Positions 9,147 through 17,028 of a stretch of DNA of 64,000 nucleotides are shown here, one piece after another. Every line of letters begins with the position of its first letter. Within the stretch, counting starts at the first letter, position 1. A program made the translations under genes and the position numbers. This stretch comes from JAAXKN01 sp036261625 (GTDB taxonomy: Bacteria; Bacteroidota; Ignavibacteria; Ignavibacteriales; SURF-24), in the NCBI GenBank assembly GCA_036261625.1, contig DATAKL010000002.1:1-64000 (forward strand), in the 5' to 3' direction. The notes beneath the pieces were generated by a model that did no database searches, was not told the origin of the DNA, and saw only the letters and a program-made list of their open reading frames with translations.

Positions 9147-10214
9147 TTATGCTACAACTGAATAGACATAGCTTTCTTCTTTGTTCCAGACGTGCTGAAT
9201 TCTATAGAGAAGTTTCTTTGCTATCCTGATTATTGCCTTCTGCTTTGACATTTTTTGTATCAGCTCATTGTACTTCTGAGTCAAGGCAGGATCCTTCCTT
9301 ACGGCTACCCAGCTGGCCTCAATAAGAAGACTCCTTAGGAACTTGCTGTAGCGGTGGCTTAAGCCTAAGACTCTCTCTTTCTCCCCAGAGGAGTGTACCG
9401 AAGGAACAAGCCCCACGTAGCTTGCCAGGTCATCCGGTCTCTTAAACCTCTTCATATCCATCAGTTCCGTGTAGAGTGTAACGGCAGTAATAAAGCCTAT
9501 GCCCGGAACACTCTGCAGCCGGTCCAAGAGGGGCTTAAAGCCGTATTCCTTCGAGTACTCCCTGAGCCTCAGGAGTACTCTGGAGAGCCTTTCCCTTGAT
9601 TCCTTCAGCTCTTCGAGGTAGAGCGCGAGGCATTCACGCCCTACCTTATCCTCAAACTCAATTTCCTCAAGATATTTGATGAACTTCCCGGACCAGTTCC
9701 TTACCTCATAATTCTCCGGCGTCTTTTTCCCGCTATAGGCCAGGTATCCCTTGATCCTGTTCTTGAGCCTGGTCTGGTTGCCTGTCAGCTGGTATCTGAT
9801 CCTGCAGTAGCTCCTGAGCTTCTCCTGAAGCACTTCGGGCACATATATCCCCTGAAGTGTTCCGTTTTCAAGCTCCCGGGAGAGCTTCCTGGAATCTATG
9901 GCATCATTCTTCACTACCCTTTCCTTGTTCCTGGTCGGTATGTCAGCCGGACTGACCACTATGTTCTCTATTCCGTATTTCCTTAGCTTCCTGTCTATCC
10001 AGTATCCGCTGAAGCCTGCCTCATAGACGCTCAGATACCTGCCTCCGGGATAATGCCTCTTAAGATACTTCGAGAGTTCCTCTGGAGAGGGATTCATCGT
10101 GAATGTCTTAAGCTCCATCCTGTTGGTTCTTACCGTTACAGACCAGGTTTTCTTATGAACATCAAGGCCGATAAAAAAACTTTGATTCGAGAAGTTTAAT
10201 TCCTTATTTTGCAT
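9147..10214 (-). CDS. IS110-family transposase (DEDD recombinase)
   Basis: A full-length 355-residue IS110-family transposase. The RuvC-like catalytic tetrad is visible as D18 (GLDVHKK), E65 (YEAGFSG), D104 and D107 (NDAIDSRKL). The C-terminal Transposase_20 domain has LQSVPGIGFITA and the serine-containing segment LASYVGLVPSVHSSGEKER. No frameshift or stop interrupts it, so the element may be functional. A perfect AAAGGAGG site lies eight bases before the ATG but can be hidden in a stem (see 10218-10298). The gene is antisense to the rightward purine arm between ygeW and the threonine-synthase-like gene. Confidence 0.93.
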   Translation of the reverse strand: MQNKELNFSNQSFFIGLDVHKKTWSVTVRTNRMELKTFTMNPSPEELSKYLKRHYPGGRYLSVYEAGFSGYWIDRKLRKYGIENIVVSPADIPTRNKERVVKNDAIDSRKLSRELENGTLQGIYVPEVLQEKLRSYCRIRYQLTGNQTRLKNRIKGYLAYSGKKTPENYEVRNWSGKFIKYLEEIEFEDKVGRECLALYLEELKESRERLSRVLLRLREYSKEYGFKPLLDRLQSVPGIGFITAVTLYTELMDMKRFKRPDDLASYVGLVPSVHSSGEKERVLGLSHRYSKFLRSLLIEASWVAVRKDPALTQKYNELIQKMSKQKAIIRIAKKLLYRIQHVWNKEESYVYSVVA

Positions 10215-10217
10215 CTT

Positions 10218-10298
10218 AAGAGCCTCCTTTATCGTTGAGTCGTCTATTTAGTTAGATTCATCTCGTTAGTATAACTAACTTGCGAAAAGGATGCTCTT
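10218..10298 (-). promoter_or_regulatory. Stem sequestering the transposase ribosome-binding site
   Basis: AAGAGC(c)TCCTTT (10218-10230) pairs with AAAGGA(t)GCTCTT (10286-10298): 12 of 13 positions match. On the minus strand this stem buries the AAAGGAGG site of the transposase, as would suit protection of an insertion sequence from read-through transcription. Inside the loop AGTTAG (10250-10255) and CTAACT (10275-10280) can pair, with a competing hairpin GTTAGT/ACTAAC (10265-10279). On the plus strand the same stem is followed by a T-run to 10304 and could end transcription coming from ygeW. Confidence 0.6.
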
Positions 10299-10383
10299 TT
10301 TTTTATTATCTTTTTACAACCTATTTTTAAACATAACTTCTAGTCAAAAGAAATAAACTAAAATTCTCTTTTGAGGCTGTATT

Positions 10384-11628
10384 GTGAAAAATGAATTTTA
10401 TTATTTATGCAGTTTCTGCGGCAGGACATATCCCATTACAAGGGGAATAATGCTCTGCCCTCATTGCCGGGAAAGTGAACTTAAGGGCAAACCCCTCAAG
10501 GGTGTGCTGAAGGTTATGATGCCCGATGCCTTAAGAAATTCCAAAAGGCCCCTTGAGAGCTTTGATGTCTTTGACTATCTGCCCGTAGAGAAAGAATTCT
10601 TCCCGCCGCTGCCTGTTGGGAATACGCCGCTTATAAAGGCACATAACCTTGAAAAGATGCTCGGGATGAATAACATTTACCTGAAATTTGAAGGCACAAA
10701 CCCCACGGGCTCATACAAGGACAGGGCATCTTACCTTGTCTCGGCCCTGGCAAAAAAGTGGAATGAAAATAAAATTGCAATTGCCTCTACAGGAAATGCC
10801 GCCTCCTCGACTTCAGGCATTGCAGCATCGGCAGGGCAGAAGGTGTTCGTTTTTATTCCTTCCAAGGCCCCCAGGGCAAAGCTTGTGCAGTGCCTTCAGT
10901 ACGGGGCTGAGGTCATATCGGTAAACGGGACTTATGATGATGCCTTTGACCTCTCGCTCGAGTTCTCGCGCATTACAGGCATTTTGAGCAGGAATACCGC
11001 ATATAACCCTATGACCATGGAGGGGAAAAAAACTGCGGCTTTTGAAATAATAAGCCAGCTTAAAGGAAAGAAGGTTGATAAGCTGTTTCTGCCTGTTGGC
11101 GACGGCGTAATTTTAAGCGGAATCATTAAAGGCTTTAATGACCTGAAATTCCTGGGCTTAATTGAAGAGGTACCTTGTTTTGTGGGAGTTCAGGCAGAAA
11201 AAAGCAGTTTTCTTTTTAAGGCACTATATGAAAACGTGTTCGACCTGAAATACCATGCCGGAACAGTTGCAGATTCAATTTCTGTCAATGTAGCCCGAAA
11301 TGCATACACGGCACTAAAGGACCTGAAAGCGGCCGGGGGAACGATAATTACTGTAAGCGATGACGAGATACTGACGGCGCAGAAACTTGTTTCGGAAAAA
11401 TCTGGCGTTTTTACTGAACCTTCCTCCGCCGCGGCATTTGCCGGATTTATGAAGATGAAAGGCAGCATTGCAGCAGAAGAAGAAAACATTGTAATTCTTC
11501 TTACGGGACACGGCCTGAAGGATATTGAAGTTTCCTCAAAAAAGCTTAAATTTCCGGAGGTTTTTGAGCCTGATATAGGCCATATAATTAAACATTTTGG
11601 ACTAAAGGAAAGTTTATCTTATAAATGA
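10384..11628 (+). CDS. Threonine-synthase-like PLP enzyme
   Basis: A 414-residue fold-type-II PLP enzyme. An N-terminal zinc-ribbon-like segment has two CXXC pairs (CSFC and CPHC). The PLP lysine is in NPTGSYKDRAS, the substrate/cofactor loop is STGNAASS, and the C-terminal serine motif is EPSSAAAFAG. This pattern matches the threonine synthase-like family, yet the neighbours are purine catabolic genes, not threonine biosynthesis. It may perform a beta- or gamma-elimination/replacement on an amino acid formed from the opened purine. GTG is the start codon, with GAGG seven bases upstream. Its stop overlaps the next start (ATGA), indicating translational coupling. Confidence 0.75.
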   Translation: MKNEFYYLCSFCGRTYPITRGIMLCPHCRESELKGKPLKGVLKVMMPDALRNSKRPLESFDVFDYLPVEKEFFPPLPVGNTPLIKAHNLEKMLGMNNIYLKFEGTNPTGSYKDRASYLVSALAKKWNENKIAIASTGNAASSTSGIAASAGQKVFVFIPSKAPRAKLVQCLQYGAEVISVNGTYDDAFDLSLEFSRITGILSRNTAYNPMTMEGKKTAAFEIISQLKGKKVDKLFLPVGDGVILSGIIKGFNDLKFLGLIEEVPCFVGVQAEKSSFLFKALYENVFDLKYHAGTVADSISVNVARNAYTALKDLKAAGGTIITVSDDEILTAQKLVSEKSGVFTEPSSAAAFAGFMKMKGSIAAEEENIVILLTGHGLKDIEVSSKKLKFPEVFEPDIGHIIKHFGLKESLSYK

Positions 11629-12302
11629 CGTCAGGAGTTAAGAAAAGAAAATTAACAGGGGTTGTTCTGGCTGCCGGATTTTCTTCCAGGATGAAAGGCT
11701 GGAAAATGGAAATCAGCATAAAAGGCCGGCCGCTTCTTTATTACACGTTAAGGCCTATGCTGGAAGTCTGTGAAAACATAATTGTTGTAGGCGGCTACAG
11801 CATTGAAAGGCTTTCTGTACTCGTCGGGAATATATGTACTGCGGAAGATGCGGGAAAAGAGAAAATAAGGCTCATTAAAAATGAAGACTTTCAAAAGGGG
11901 ATGTTCTCATCTGTAAAAAGTGGACTTGAAGTGGTTGACAAATCTTCTGAAGCCGTTTTTATTATGCCGGGAGACATTCCGTTTGTAAGCCTCAGTACAT
12001 ATACAATGCTTATAAATTTACTGGAAGAGAAAACAGATAAAGATGTTATTTTTCCCACTACTCTTATAAATCTCGAAGGGGGCGGGGTACGCTGGAAAAA
12101 GGGGCATCCTGTACTGCTTAGAAACAGTGTGAGAGAAGCTGTCATTAATAATCCCAATGAGGCAGTCTTCAGGGAGGTTCTGAAACCATTGAGCTTTGAG
12201 CTTTGTCCGGTTAGCGACGGGGGGATCTGTTTTGATATTGATGATGAAACGGATCTTCATCATGCCCTTTCTTATATTGAAAGCAGCTATAAATATCCTT
12301 AG
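11625..12302 (+). CDS. mocA: MocA-like molybdopterin nucleotidyltransferase
   Basis: A 225-residue MobA/MocA-type nucleotidyltransferase with the signature LAAGFSSRMKGWK at the N-terminus and PGDIPFVS in the acceptor-binding region. MocA enzymes add CMP to molybdopterin to make the MCD cofactor used by the xanthine dehydrogenase family, which fits the two molybdenum hydroxylases in this island. The usual G after RM is replaced within RMKGWK. The symbol is given from context; a MobA (GMP) role is less likely here. Confidence 0.75.
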   Translation: MTSGVKKRKLTGVVLAAGFSSRMKGWKMEISIKGRPLLYYTLRPMLEVCENIIVVGGYSIERLSVLVGNICTAEDAGKEKIRLIKNEDFQKGMFSSVKSGLEVVDKSSEAVFIMPGDIPFVSLSTYTMLINLLEEKTDKDVIFPTTLINLEGGGVRWKKGHPVLLRNSVREAVINNPNEAVFREVLKPLSFELCPVSDGGICFDIDDETDLHHALSYIESSYKYP

Positions 12303-12376
12303 CTTTTAATTTCACGGGTTATGTATTTTCTTAAGGCATAAATTTTCCGGGAAGAAAAAATATAAGGGGAATTCCG

Positions 12377-13846
12377 ATGATTAACCTTAAAGTAAATGAG
12401 AGCGCCCGCAGGAACAATATTCAAAGGTGCAGGGAACGTGGTGTCATAATACCTACCTTCAGCCAGATGAAAAACCCTGATTCGATTCCTGAGACCGTTA
12501 AGGAATGCCTGAAAAGTACTGCGATGAAGGACGTAGACCCGGTTAATCTTTTCCGCATTACATGGAAAAATGAACCTAAAGAAACAGGCGGACTTTTCTC
12601 AGGCGTAAATTATTTTGAATTCCCTCAAGAGCTTGCAGGTGTAAAGGCGCGGATAATTGCCCTCGCGGGCAAATGGTTTCCCATTGGAGCCCACAAGGTG
12701 GGGGCGGCTTTCGGATGCCTCGTGCCGCAGCTTGTAACAGGCAGCTTCGATTCAACGCGGCAGAAGGCTGTGTGGCCTTCAACCGGAAATTACTGCCGCG
12801 GCGGCGCCTTCAACTCCGCGCTCCTGGGCTGCAGCTCGGTTGCAATACTGCCCGAGGGAATGAGCAGTGAAAGATTCCGGTGGCTTAAGAAGCTTTCAGG
12901 AGAGGTTATTGCGACGCCTGGAAGTGAAAGTAACGTAAAGGAAATCTTCGATAAATGCAATGAGCTTAAGTCCCAAAGGCCCGAGGTCGTTATATTCAAC
13001 CAGTTCGATGAACCGGGTAATTACCTCTGGCACTACGAGGTAACAGGAAATGCCCTTAGTGAACTTGCCGAAGAGCTGAAGAAAAGAAACAGGAAATTAA
13101 ACATTGCGGGATTTGTATCTTCTACCGGATCGGCCGGCACAATAGCCGCAGGCGATAGCCTGAAGAATAAGTACCCTTCGGTTAAAGTTGCCGCCACAGA
13201 AGCCATCCAATGCCCCACACTTTTTGAAAACGGCTTCGGGAGCCACAGAATTGAAGGCATCGGCGATAAACATGTGCCCTGGATTCATAACATAAGGAAT
13301 ACGGACCTTGTGACAGCTATTGATGACAATGCATGCATGAGCCTCTTCAGGCTCTTTAATGAGCCCCTGGGGCGTGAATTCATGATAAGAGAGGGGATTC
13401 CTGCTGATGTGGTTCTAAAGCTCCACCTTGCGGGTATTTCAGGCATTGCAAACCTGCTCTCAGCTGTTAAAATGGCAAGATATTATGAACTTACGGAAAA
13501 CGATGTTATCTTTACGGTGCTCACCGATTCAGCTGAACTGTATCTGTCCAGACTCCAGGAGGCAAAAGAGCTGGAAGGGGAGTATACCTTGCGGGAGGCT
13601 TCAAAGGCATTCGACCGCTATTTAATGCCTTCAGAAGATATTTCCCACATAAAAGAACTTAGTTATTACGAAAGAAAAAGAATCCACAACCTGAAATATT
13701 TTACCTGGATTGAACAGCAGAATAAGAGCCTAAGTGAACTTAACCGGCAGTGGTATGATGCTGAGTACTGGACAAATATACAGAGCCAGGCAGGTGAAAT
13801 TGACAGGCTGATTGAAGAATTTAACGAAGAGGTTTCATGCAGATGA
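12377..13846 (+). CDS. Fold-type-II PLP enzyme of unknown reaction
   Basis: A 489-residue PLP enzyme of the tryptophan synthase beta/cysteine synthase superfamily. The likely Schiff-base lysine lies in FPIGAHKVGAAFG, the asparagine loop in PSTGNYCRGGAFNS, and a glycine-rich phosphate-binding stretch in STGSAGTIAAGD. A ~90-residue C-terminal extension rich in charged residues (from about 400) is unusual for the superfamily. I cannot assign a reaction. Its position between mocA and xdhC, and the lack of a recognisable diaminopropionate ammonia-lyase in the window, suggest a step that releases ammonia from a purine-derived amino acid. AAGGGG precedes the ATG, and the stop overlaps the next gene. 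Confidence 0.7.
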   Translation: MINLKVNESARRNNIQRCRERGVIIPTFSQMKNPDSIPETVKECLKSTAMKDVDPVNLFRITWKNEPKETGGLFSGVNYFEFPQELAGVKARIIALAGKWFPIGAHKVGAAFGCLVPQLVTGSFDSTRQKAVWPSTGNYCRGGAFNSALLGCSSVAILPEGMSSERFRWLKKLSGEVIATPGSESNVKEIFDKCNELKSQRPEVVIFNQFDEPGNYLWHYEVTGNALSELAEELKKRNRKLNIAGFVSSTGSAGTIAAGDSLKNKYPSVKVAATEAIQCPTLFENGFGSHRIEGIGDKHVPWIHNIRNTDLVTAIDDNACMSLFRLFNEPLGREFMIREGIPADVVLKLHLAGISGIANLLSAVKMARYYELTENDVIFTVLTDSAELYLSRLQEAKELEGEYTLREASKAFDRYLMPSEDISHIKELSYYERKRIHNLKYFTWIEQQNKSLSELNRQWYDAEYWTNIQSQAGEIDRLIEEFNEEVSCR

Positions 13847-14712
13847 TAGAGGTTTTAGAGGAACTCCAAAAAAGGGTAAAAGAAAATAAAGCATCTGTTC
13901 TTATTACAATAATCAGTTCAAAGGGAAGTTCACCCGGCAAACCGGGCTTTAAGATGCTTGCAGGAGAAGAAGGGCGCATAAACGGAACCGTCGGAGGAGG
14001 AGGACCAGAGTTTTATGCCATATCAAGAGCCAGGGAGCTTCTGACCTCCGGCATCAGCTGCACGACAGAAACCCTGGTATTAAGAGAATCCTCAGAAAAA
14101 GAGCCGGTGCCCGGAAGAAGGGAAGACGGCAAAATAGAAATCCCCTCACTCTGCGGTGGTGAGGTTACACTTTTCTTTGAGGTCTTCAGCGCATCAAATT
14201 TACTCTATATTTTCGGGGCAGGACACGTAGGGCAGGCTGTAGCCAGAATGGCCAGATTATTGAATTATTATGTTGTTCTGGTGGACAACAGGGAAGAAGT
14301 GTTAACTGAAGTGCCGCTTAATTATTACAGTAAAAAGCATTACGCCGATTTTCCGAAACCCGATTTTGAGGCAAGGCCGCCTATTGATATTAATGTGCAA
14401 GGCTTTACGCTGATTGTTACACATAATCATTTAAATGATATGAATGTTCTTCATTATCTTTATAAGAATTACCCTGATCTGAAATATATCGGTTTAATCG
14501 GATCGGTCAGAAAGGTGAAGGAGGCAGTGTCGTTTGTCAACAGGGAACTTGGTGGGAAACTGAACTTTCAGAATCTTTTCGCCCCGGTCGGGCTCGATCT
14601 GGGAGGAAATACCCCCGATGAGATTGCTCTTAGCATTTTATCTGAAATCCAGGCCATCAGGCACGGCAAAGAGCAAAAGCACATGCGTCTGGAATTCAAA
14701 AAGTTTTTATAA
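13837..14712 (+). CDS. xdhC: XdhC/CoxI-family molybdenum cofactor chaperone
   Basis: A 291-residue XdhC-type protein (the chaperone of Rhodobacter capsulatus naming, not the E. coli Fe-S subunit). The N-terminal XdhC_CoxI domain contains ISSKGSSPGKPGFKML and NGTVGGGG; the C-terminal Rossmann domain has IFGAGHVGQAVA, then VTHNHLNDM and GLIGSVRK. Such proteins bind the molybdenum cofactor, promote its sulfuration and insert it into xanthine dehydrogenases. It overlaps the preceding PLP gene by 10 bp. It is the last gene of the rightward arm and serves the hydroxylases encoded on the other strand. Confidence 0.85.
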   Translation: MQMIEVLEELQKRVKENKASVLITIISSKGSSPGKPGFKMLAGEEGRINGTVGGGGPEFYAISRARELLTSGISCTTETLVLRESSEKEPVPGRREDGKIEIPSLCGGEVTLFFEVFSASNLLYIFGAGHVGQAVARMARLLNYYVVLVDNREEVLTEVPLNYYSKKHYADFPKPDFEARPPIDINVQGFTLIVTHNHLNDMNVLHYLYKNYPDLKYIGLIGSVRKVKEAVSFVNRELGGKLNFQNLFAPVGLDLGGNTPDEIALSILSEIQAIRHGKEQKHMRLEFKKFL

Positions 14713-15018
14713 ATATTGTTATAAAAATTCTGAAATTTTGTATAATTTAACGGAACAAAATTTATTTACTAATCGTCTTAATTATTGATAAAAAAGGGAA
14801 ATGAGGAATTCTGCTATCCCGAATTTTTGCTGGAAAGTAAATAATTAAATCGTTCTGATTAATATTACTTAGTATAGACTTTAGGAGCAGCAATTTTGTC
14901 TTTTTCCTCTCTGTTGCTTTTAAATAATTTTACTTGTCTCCTTAAGCCGTTAAAAATGCTAAAATCCGGAATTGACAGATCCTCTTCTTACAAATCATTA
15001 ATCAATCATGGAGTATTT
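14713..15018. other. AT-rich intergenic region without a visible gene
   Basis: About 300 bp between xdhC and the small secreted protein. I see no open frame with a plausible start or strong hairpin after xdhC. The region probably carries the promoter of the downstream gene. Confidence 0.5.
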
Positions 15019-15450
15019 ATGAGGATCCAGCGTTATTTATTAGTTTTTGTTTCTGTTTTATGCTTATCTCTTGCCGTAAAGGCTGCCCAGCCGGGAGAAG
15101 ATGAGGTCAGACAGGCAGTATCTAGCTTTGTAAAAGCTACTGATACAAGAAATGTTTCAAATCTTCAGGAACTTCTGGCACCAAAGGCCAGCTTTTCAAC
15201 TCTGAATAAAATTAATAACAGCTTTACTCAGGTTGCTGCTGAAGACTATATCAACTCTGTAAAAGCCGGCAAGATCGGCGGATGGGAAAGAAATCTTACC
15301 ATCAATTCAGTTGACATTAACGACAATTTAGCAATGGCAAAACTTGAGCTTACAGATGCCAGACTGAAACAGGTTGAATTTGTTACTCTTATGAAGGTAA
15401 ACGGCAGCTGGAAGATCGTTAACTCCGCTCTTACAACTGAAAAGAAGTAA
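15019..15450 (+). CDS. Secreted NTF2-like (lumazine-binding-like) protein
   Basis: A 143-residue protein with a signal peptide (MRIQRYLLVFVSVLCLSLAV, cleavage probably after VKA) followed by a single NTF2-like cone domain of the putative lumazine-binding (SnoaL-like) type: EVRQAVSSFVKATDTRN at the start and a C-terminal strand LMKVNGSWKIVNS. No catalytic residues can be assigned. The start at 15019 gives the signal peptide and has GGAG five bases before it; an upstream in-frame start at 14896 would add 41 unrelated residues. It is followed by a shared terminator and is probably not part of the purine pathway. Confidence 0.75.
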   Translation: MRIQRYLLVFVSVLCLSLAVKAAQPGEDEVRQAVSSFVKATDTRNVSNLQELLAPKASFSTLNKINNSFTQVAAEDYINSVKAGKIGGWERNLTINSVDINDNLAMAKLELTDARLKQVEFVTLMKVNGSWKIVNSALTTEKK

Positions 15451-15469
15451 AAGCATAGTCTTTATAAAA

Positions 15470-15499
15470 AATCCCGGCTGCATAGCCGGGATTTTTTCT
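15470..15499. terminator. Bidirectional terminator
   Basis: A perfect 10-bp stem, AATCCCGGCT (15470-15479) with AGCCGGGATT (15484-15493), has T-runs on both strands. It ends the NTF2-like gene and the convergent dihydropyrimidinase operon. Confidence 0.9.
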
Positions 15500-15536
15500 T
15501 CCTACATACTATCAACTACTTACTACCTGCTAATTC

Positions 15537-16955
15537 CTAGTTCCCCAGGAACTTTCCGTAACTTTTCTTAACCGTTATGCCTGCACTGCTGCTGTAGATA
15601 ATCCTTCCCCTTAATATTGTAAGCACAACCCTGCCTTTGAAGGTTTCGCCGAAGAAAGGTGATGTTTCGCCTTTGGAGAGGAGGTCCTGAGGGCGGAACG
15701 TCCACTCCATCTCCTTATCAATAAGTGTCAGATCGGCATCCGATCCCTTCATTATGCATCCCTTTTGGGGATATAAGTTATATCTCATGGCTGCATTTTT
15801 CGAAGTAATCTCAGTTAGCCTTTTTAAGTCTATGCGTGACTTCATATAGCCTTCTGAAAATACCGAAGGAATAAGTGTCTGCACTCCCGGTATTCCGCCG
15901 TAATTCATTGCAAAAGATTCCGAGGACTTCTCCAAAAGGCTTGCAGGGGCATGATCTGAAGCCACAAAGGAGCACTTCCCGTTCTTAAGGAATTCCCAGA
16001 GGCACTGTCTGTCAACAAGATCCTTTACTCCGGGCATCGTTTTCAGTGCTGAACCTTTGTTTTCATAATCTTTGAAAGTAAAATAAAGGTAGTGGGGGCA
16101 GGTTTCATAGGTTATATCCAGTTTGTCAATCGCCTCATTTATAATACAGGCTGCAGCCGAGGAGGCCACGTGCACAATGTGCAGGCTTCCATGAACTGTT
16201 TTTGCTATTTCAACAGCATTTGAGACAGCCAGTATCTCAGCCAGCGCGGGCCTTGAGAGATAATACCTGTAGAAGTCGTCGGGCCTGTCTTTTAACTCCA
16301 TTTCCAGCTCTTTTATCAGGTCGTAGTCCTCGGCATGGAGCAGGACGGGAAGGGAGAGTTCCCTGGCTTTCTGCATTATCTTAAAGAACTGATAACGGGT
16401 TACTCTGGGGTATGTAGCCATACCTGAGGTAAAATAGGTCTTAAAGCCTTTAACGCCGCGCTCTTTAAGCTCCCACATGTTTTTAGCATAGCACTCAAAG
16501 TCTTCGGCATCAACGCCTCCGAAGAATGCGTAATCCACGCATGACTCGGTTTTTACTGCTTCCAATTTAACATCGAAATTCTGCGCGTTTGTTACAGGAG
16601 GAAGAGATGTGCAGGGCATATCAATTACAGTTGTAACGCCACCTGCAGCAGCGGACATGCTGCCGTGGTAAAAATCCTCCCTTTCTGTAAAGCCCGGAGT
16701 ATCGAAGTGCACGTGGGGGTCTATGCCCCCCGGAATTGCAATTATCCCTTCACAGTCAATTATGGAGTTTTCACTCTCAAGGTTGATCTTATGGATTGTT
16801 TCCTTTTCCAGATCCCTCAGCCTGTATGTCCTGGCCGAAGGACACATCTGTGAAACGTTTTCTTCATAGCCCGTGATCTTGTCCGAAAAAAGAATATCCA
16901 CAATTCTTTCACTCTGCGAGATCTCGTCATAGATGAGGCAATTTTTTAGTATCAT
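15537..16955 (-). CDS. Dihydropyrimidinase/allantoinase-like cyclic amidohydrolase
   Basis: A 472-residue amidohydrolase of the dihydroorotase/hydantoinase/allantoinase group. Zinc ligands begin at H81 and H83 (GIDPHVHFDTPGFTERED), the probable carboxylated lysine is K172 (GFKTYF), and SDHAP near the C-terminus supplies the catalytic aspartate. Enzymes of this group open hydantoin, dihydropyrimidine or allantoin rings. E. coli carries a homologue (hyuA/ygeZ) beside ygeW-ygeX-ygeY, so ring opening of a reduced purine product is the likely role. It is the last gene of the leftward xdh operon, 73 bp after the molybdenum subunit, and is followed by a strong terminator. Confidence 0.82.
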   Translation of the reverse strand: MILKNCLIYDEISQSERIVDILFSDKITGYEENVSQMCPSARTYRLRDLEKETIHKINLESENSIIDCEGIIAIPGGIDPHVHFDTPGFTEREDFYHGSMSAAAGGVTTVIDMPCTSLPPVTNAQNFDVKLEAVKTESCVDYAFFGGVDAEDFECYAKNMWELKERGVKGFKTYFTSGMATYPRVTRYQFFKIMQKARELSLPVLLHAEDYDLIKELEMELKDRPDDFYRYYLSRPALAEILAVSNAVEIAKTVHGSLHIVHVASSAAACIINEAIDKLDITYETCPHYLYFTFKDYENKGSALKTMPGVKDLVDRQCLWEFLKNGKCSFVASDHAPASLLEKSSESFAMNYGGIPGVQTLIPSVFSEGYMKSRIDLKRLTEITSKNAAMRYNLYPQKGCIMKGSDADLTLIDKEMEWTFRPQDLLSKGETSPFFGETFKGRVVLTILRGRIIYSSSAGITVKKSYGKFLGN

Positions 16956-16983
16956 GGCTTTATTATTTTAGACGAAAATCATT

Positions 16984-17021
16984 TTGGGAATAAGTTAACT
17001 TATTGGGAATAAGTTAACTTA
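16984..17021. repeat. Tandem 19-bp repeat with palindromic cores
   Basis: TTGGGAATAAGTTAACTTA occurs twice back to back (16984-17002 and 17003-17021). Each copy holds the perfect 12-bp palindrome TAAGTTAACTTA, so two palindromes lie 19 bp apart, on almost the same face of the helix. They sit 29 bp upstream of the dihydropyrimidinase-like start. This could be an operator or a recent duplication; nothing in the sequence settles it. Confidence 0.7.
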
Positions 17022-17028
17022 CAGACTT

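Larger units (their letters stand above)
9000..10306 (-). mobile_element. IS110-family insertion sequence (ends approximate)
   Basis: The element consists of the intact transposase and its flanks. IS110 elements generally lack terminal inverted repeats and make no target duplications, so the boundaries cannot be read directly; the coordinates are estimates limited by ygeW (ending 8635) and the ribosome-binding site of the next gene (about 10373). The insertion separates two genes that otherwise belong to one rightward arm. Confidence 0.5.
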
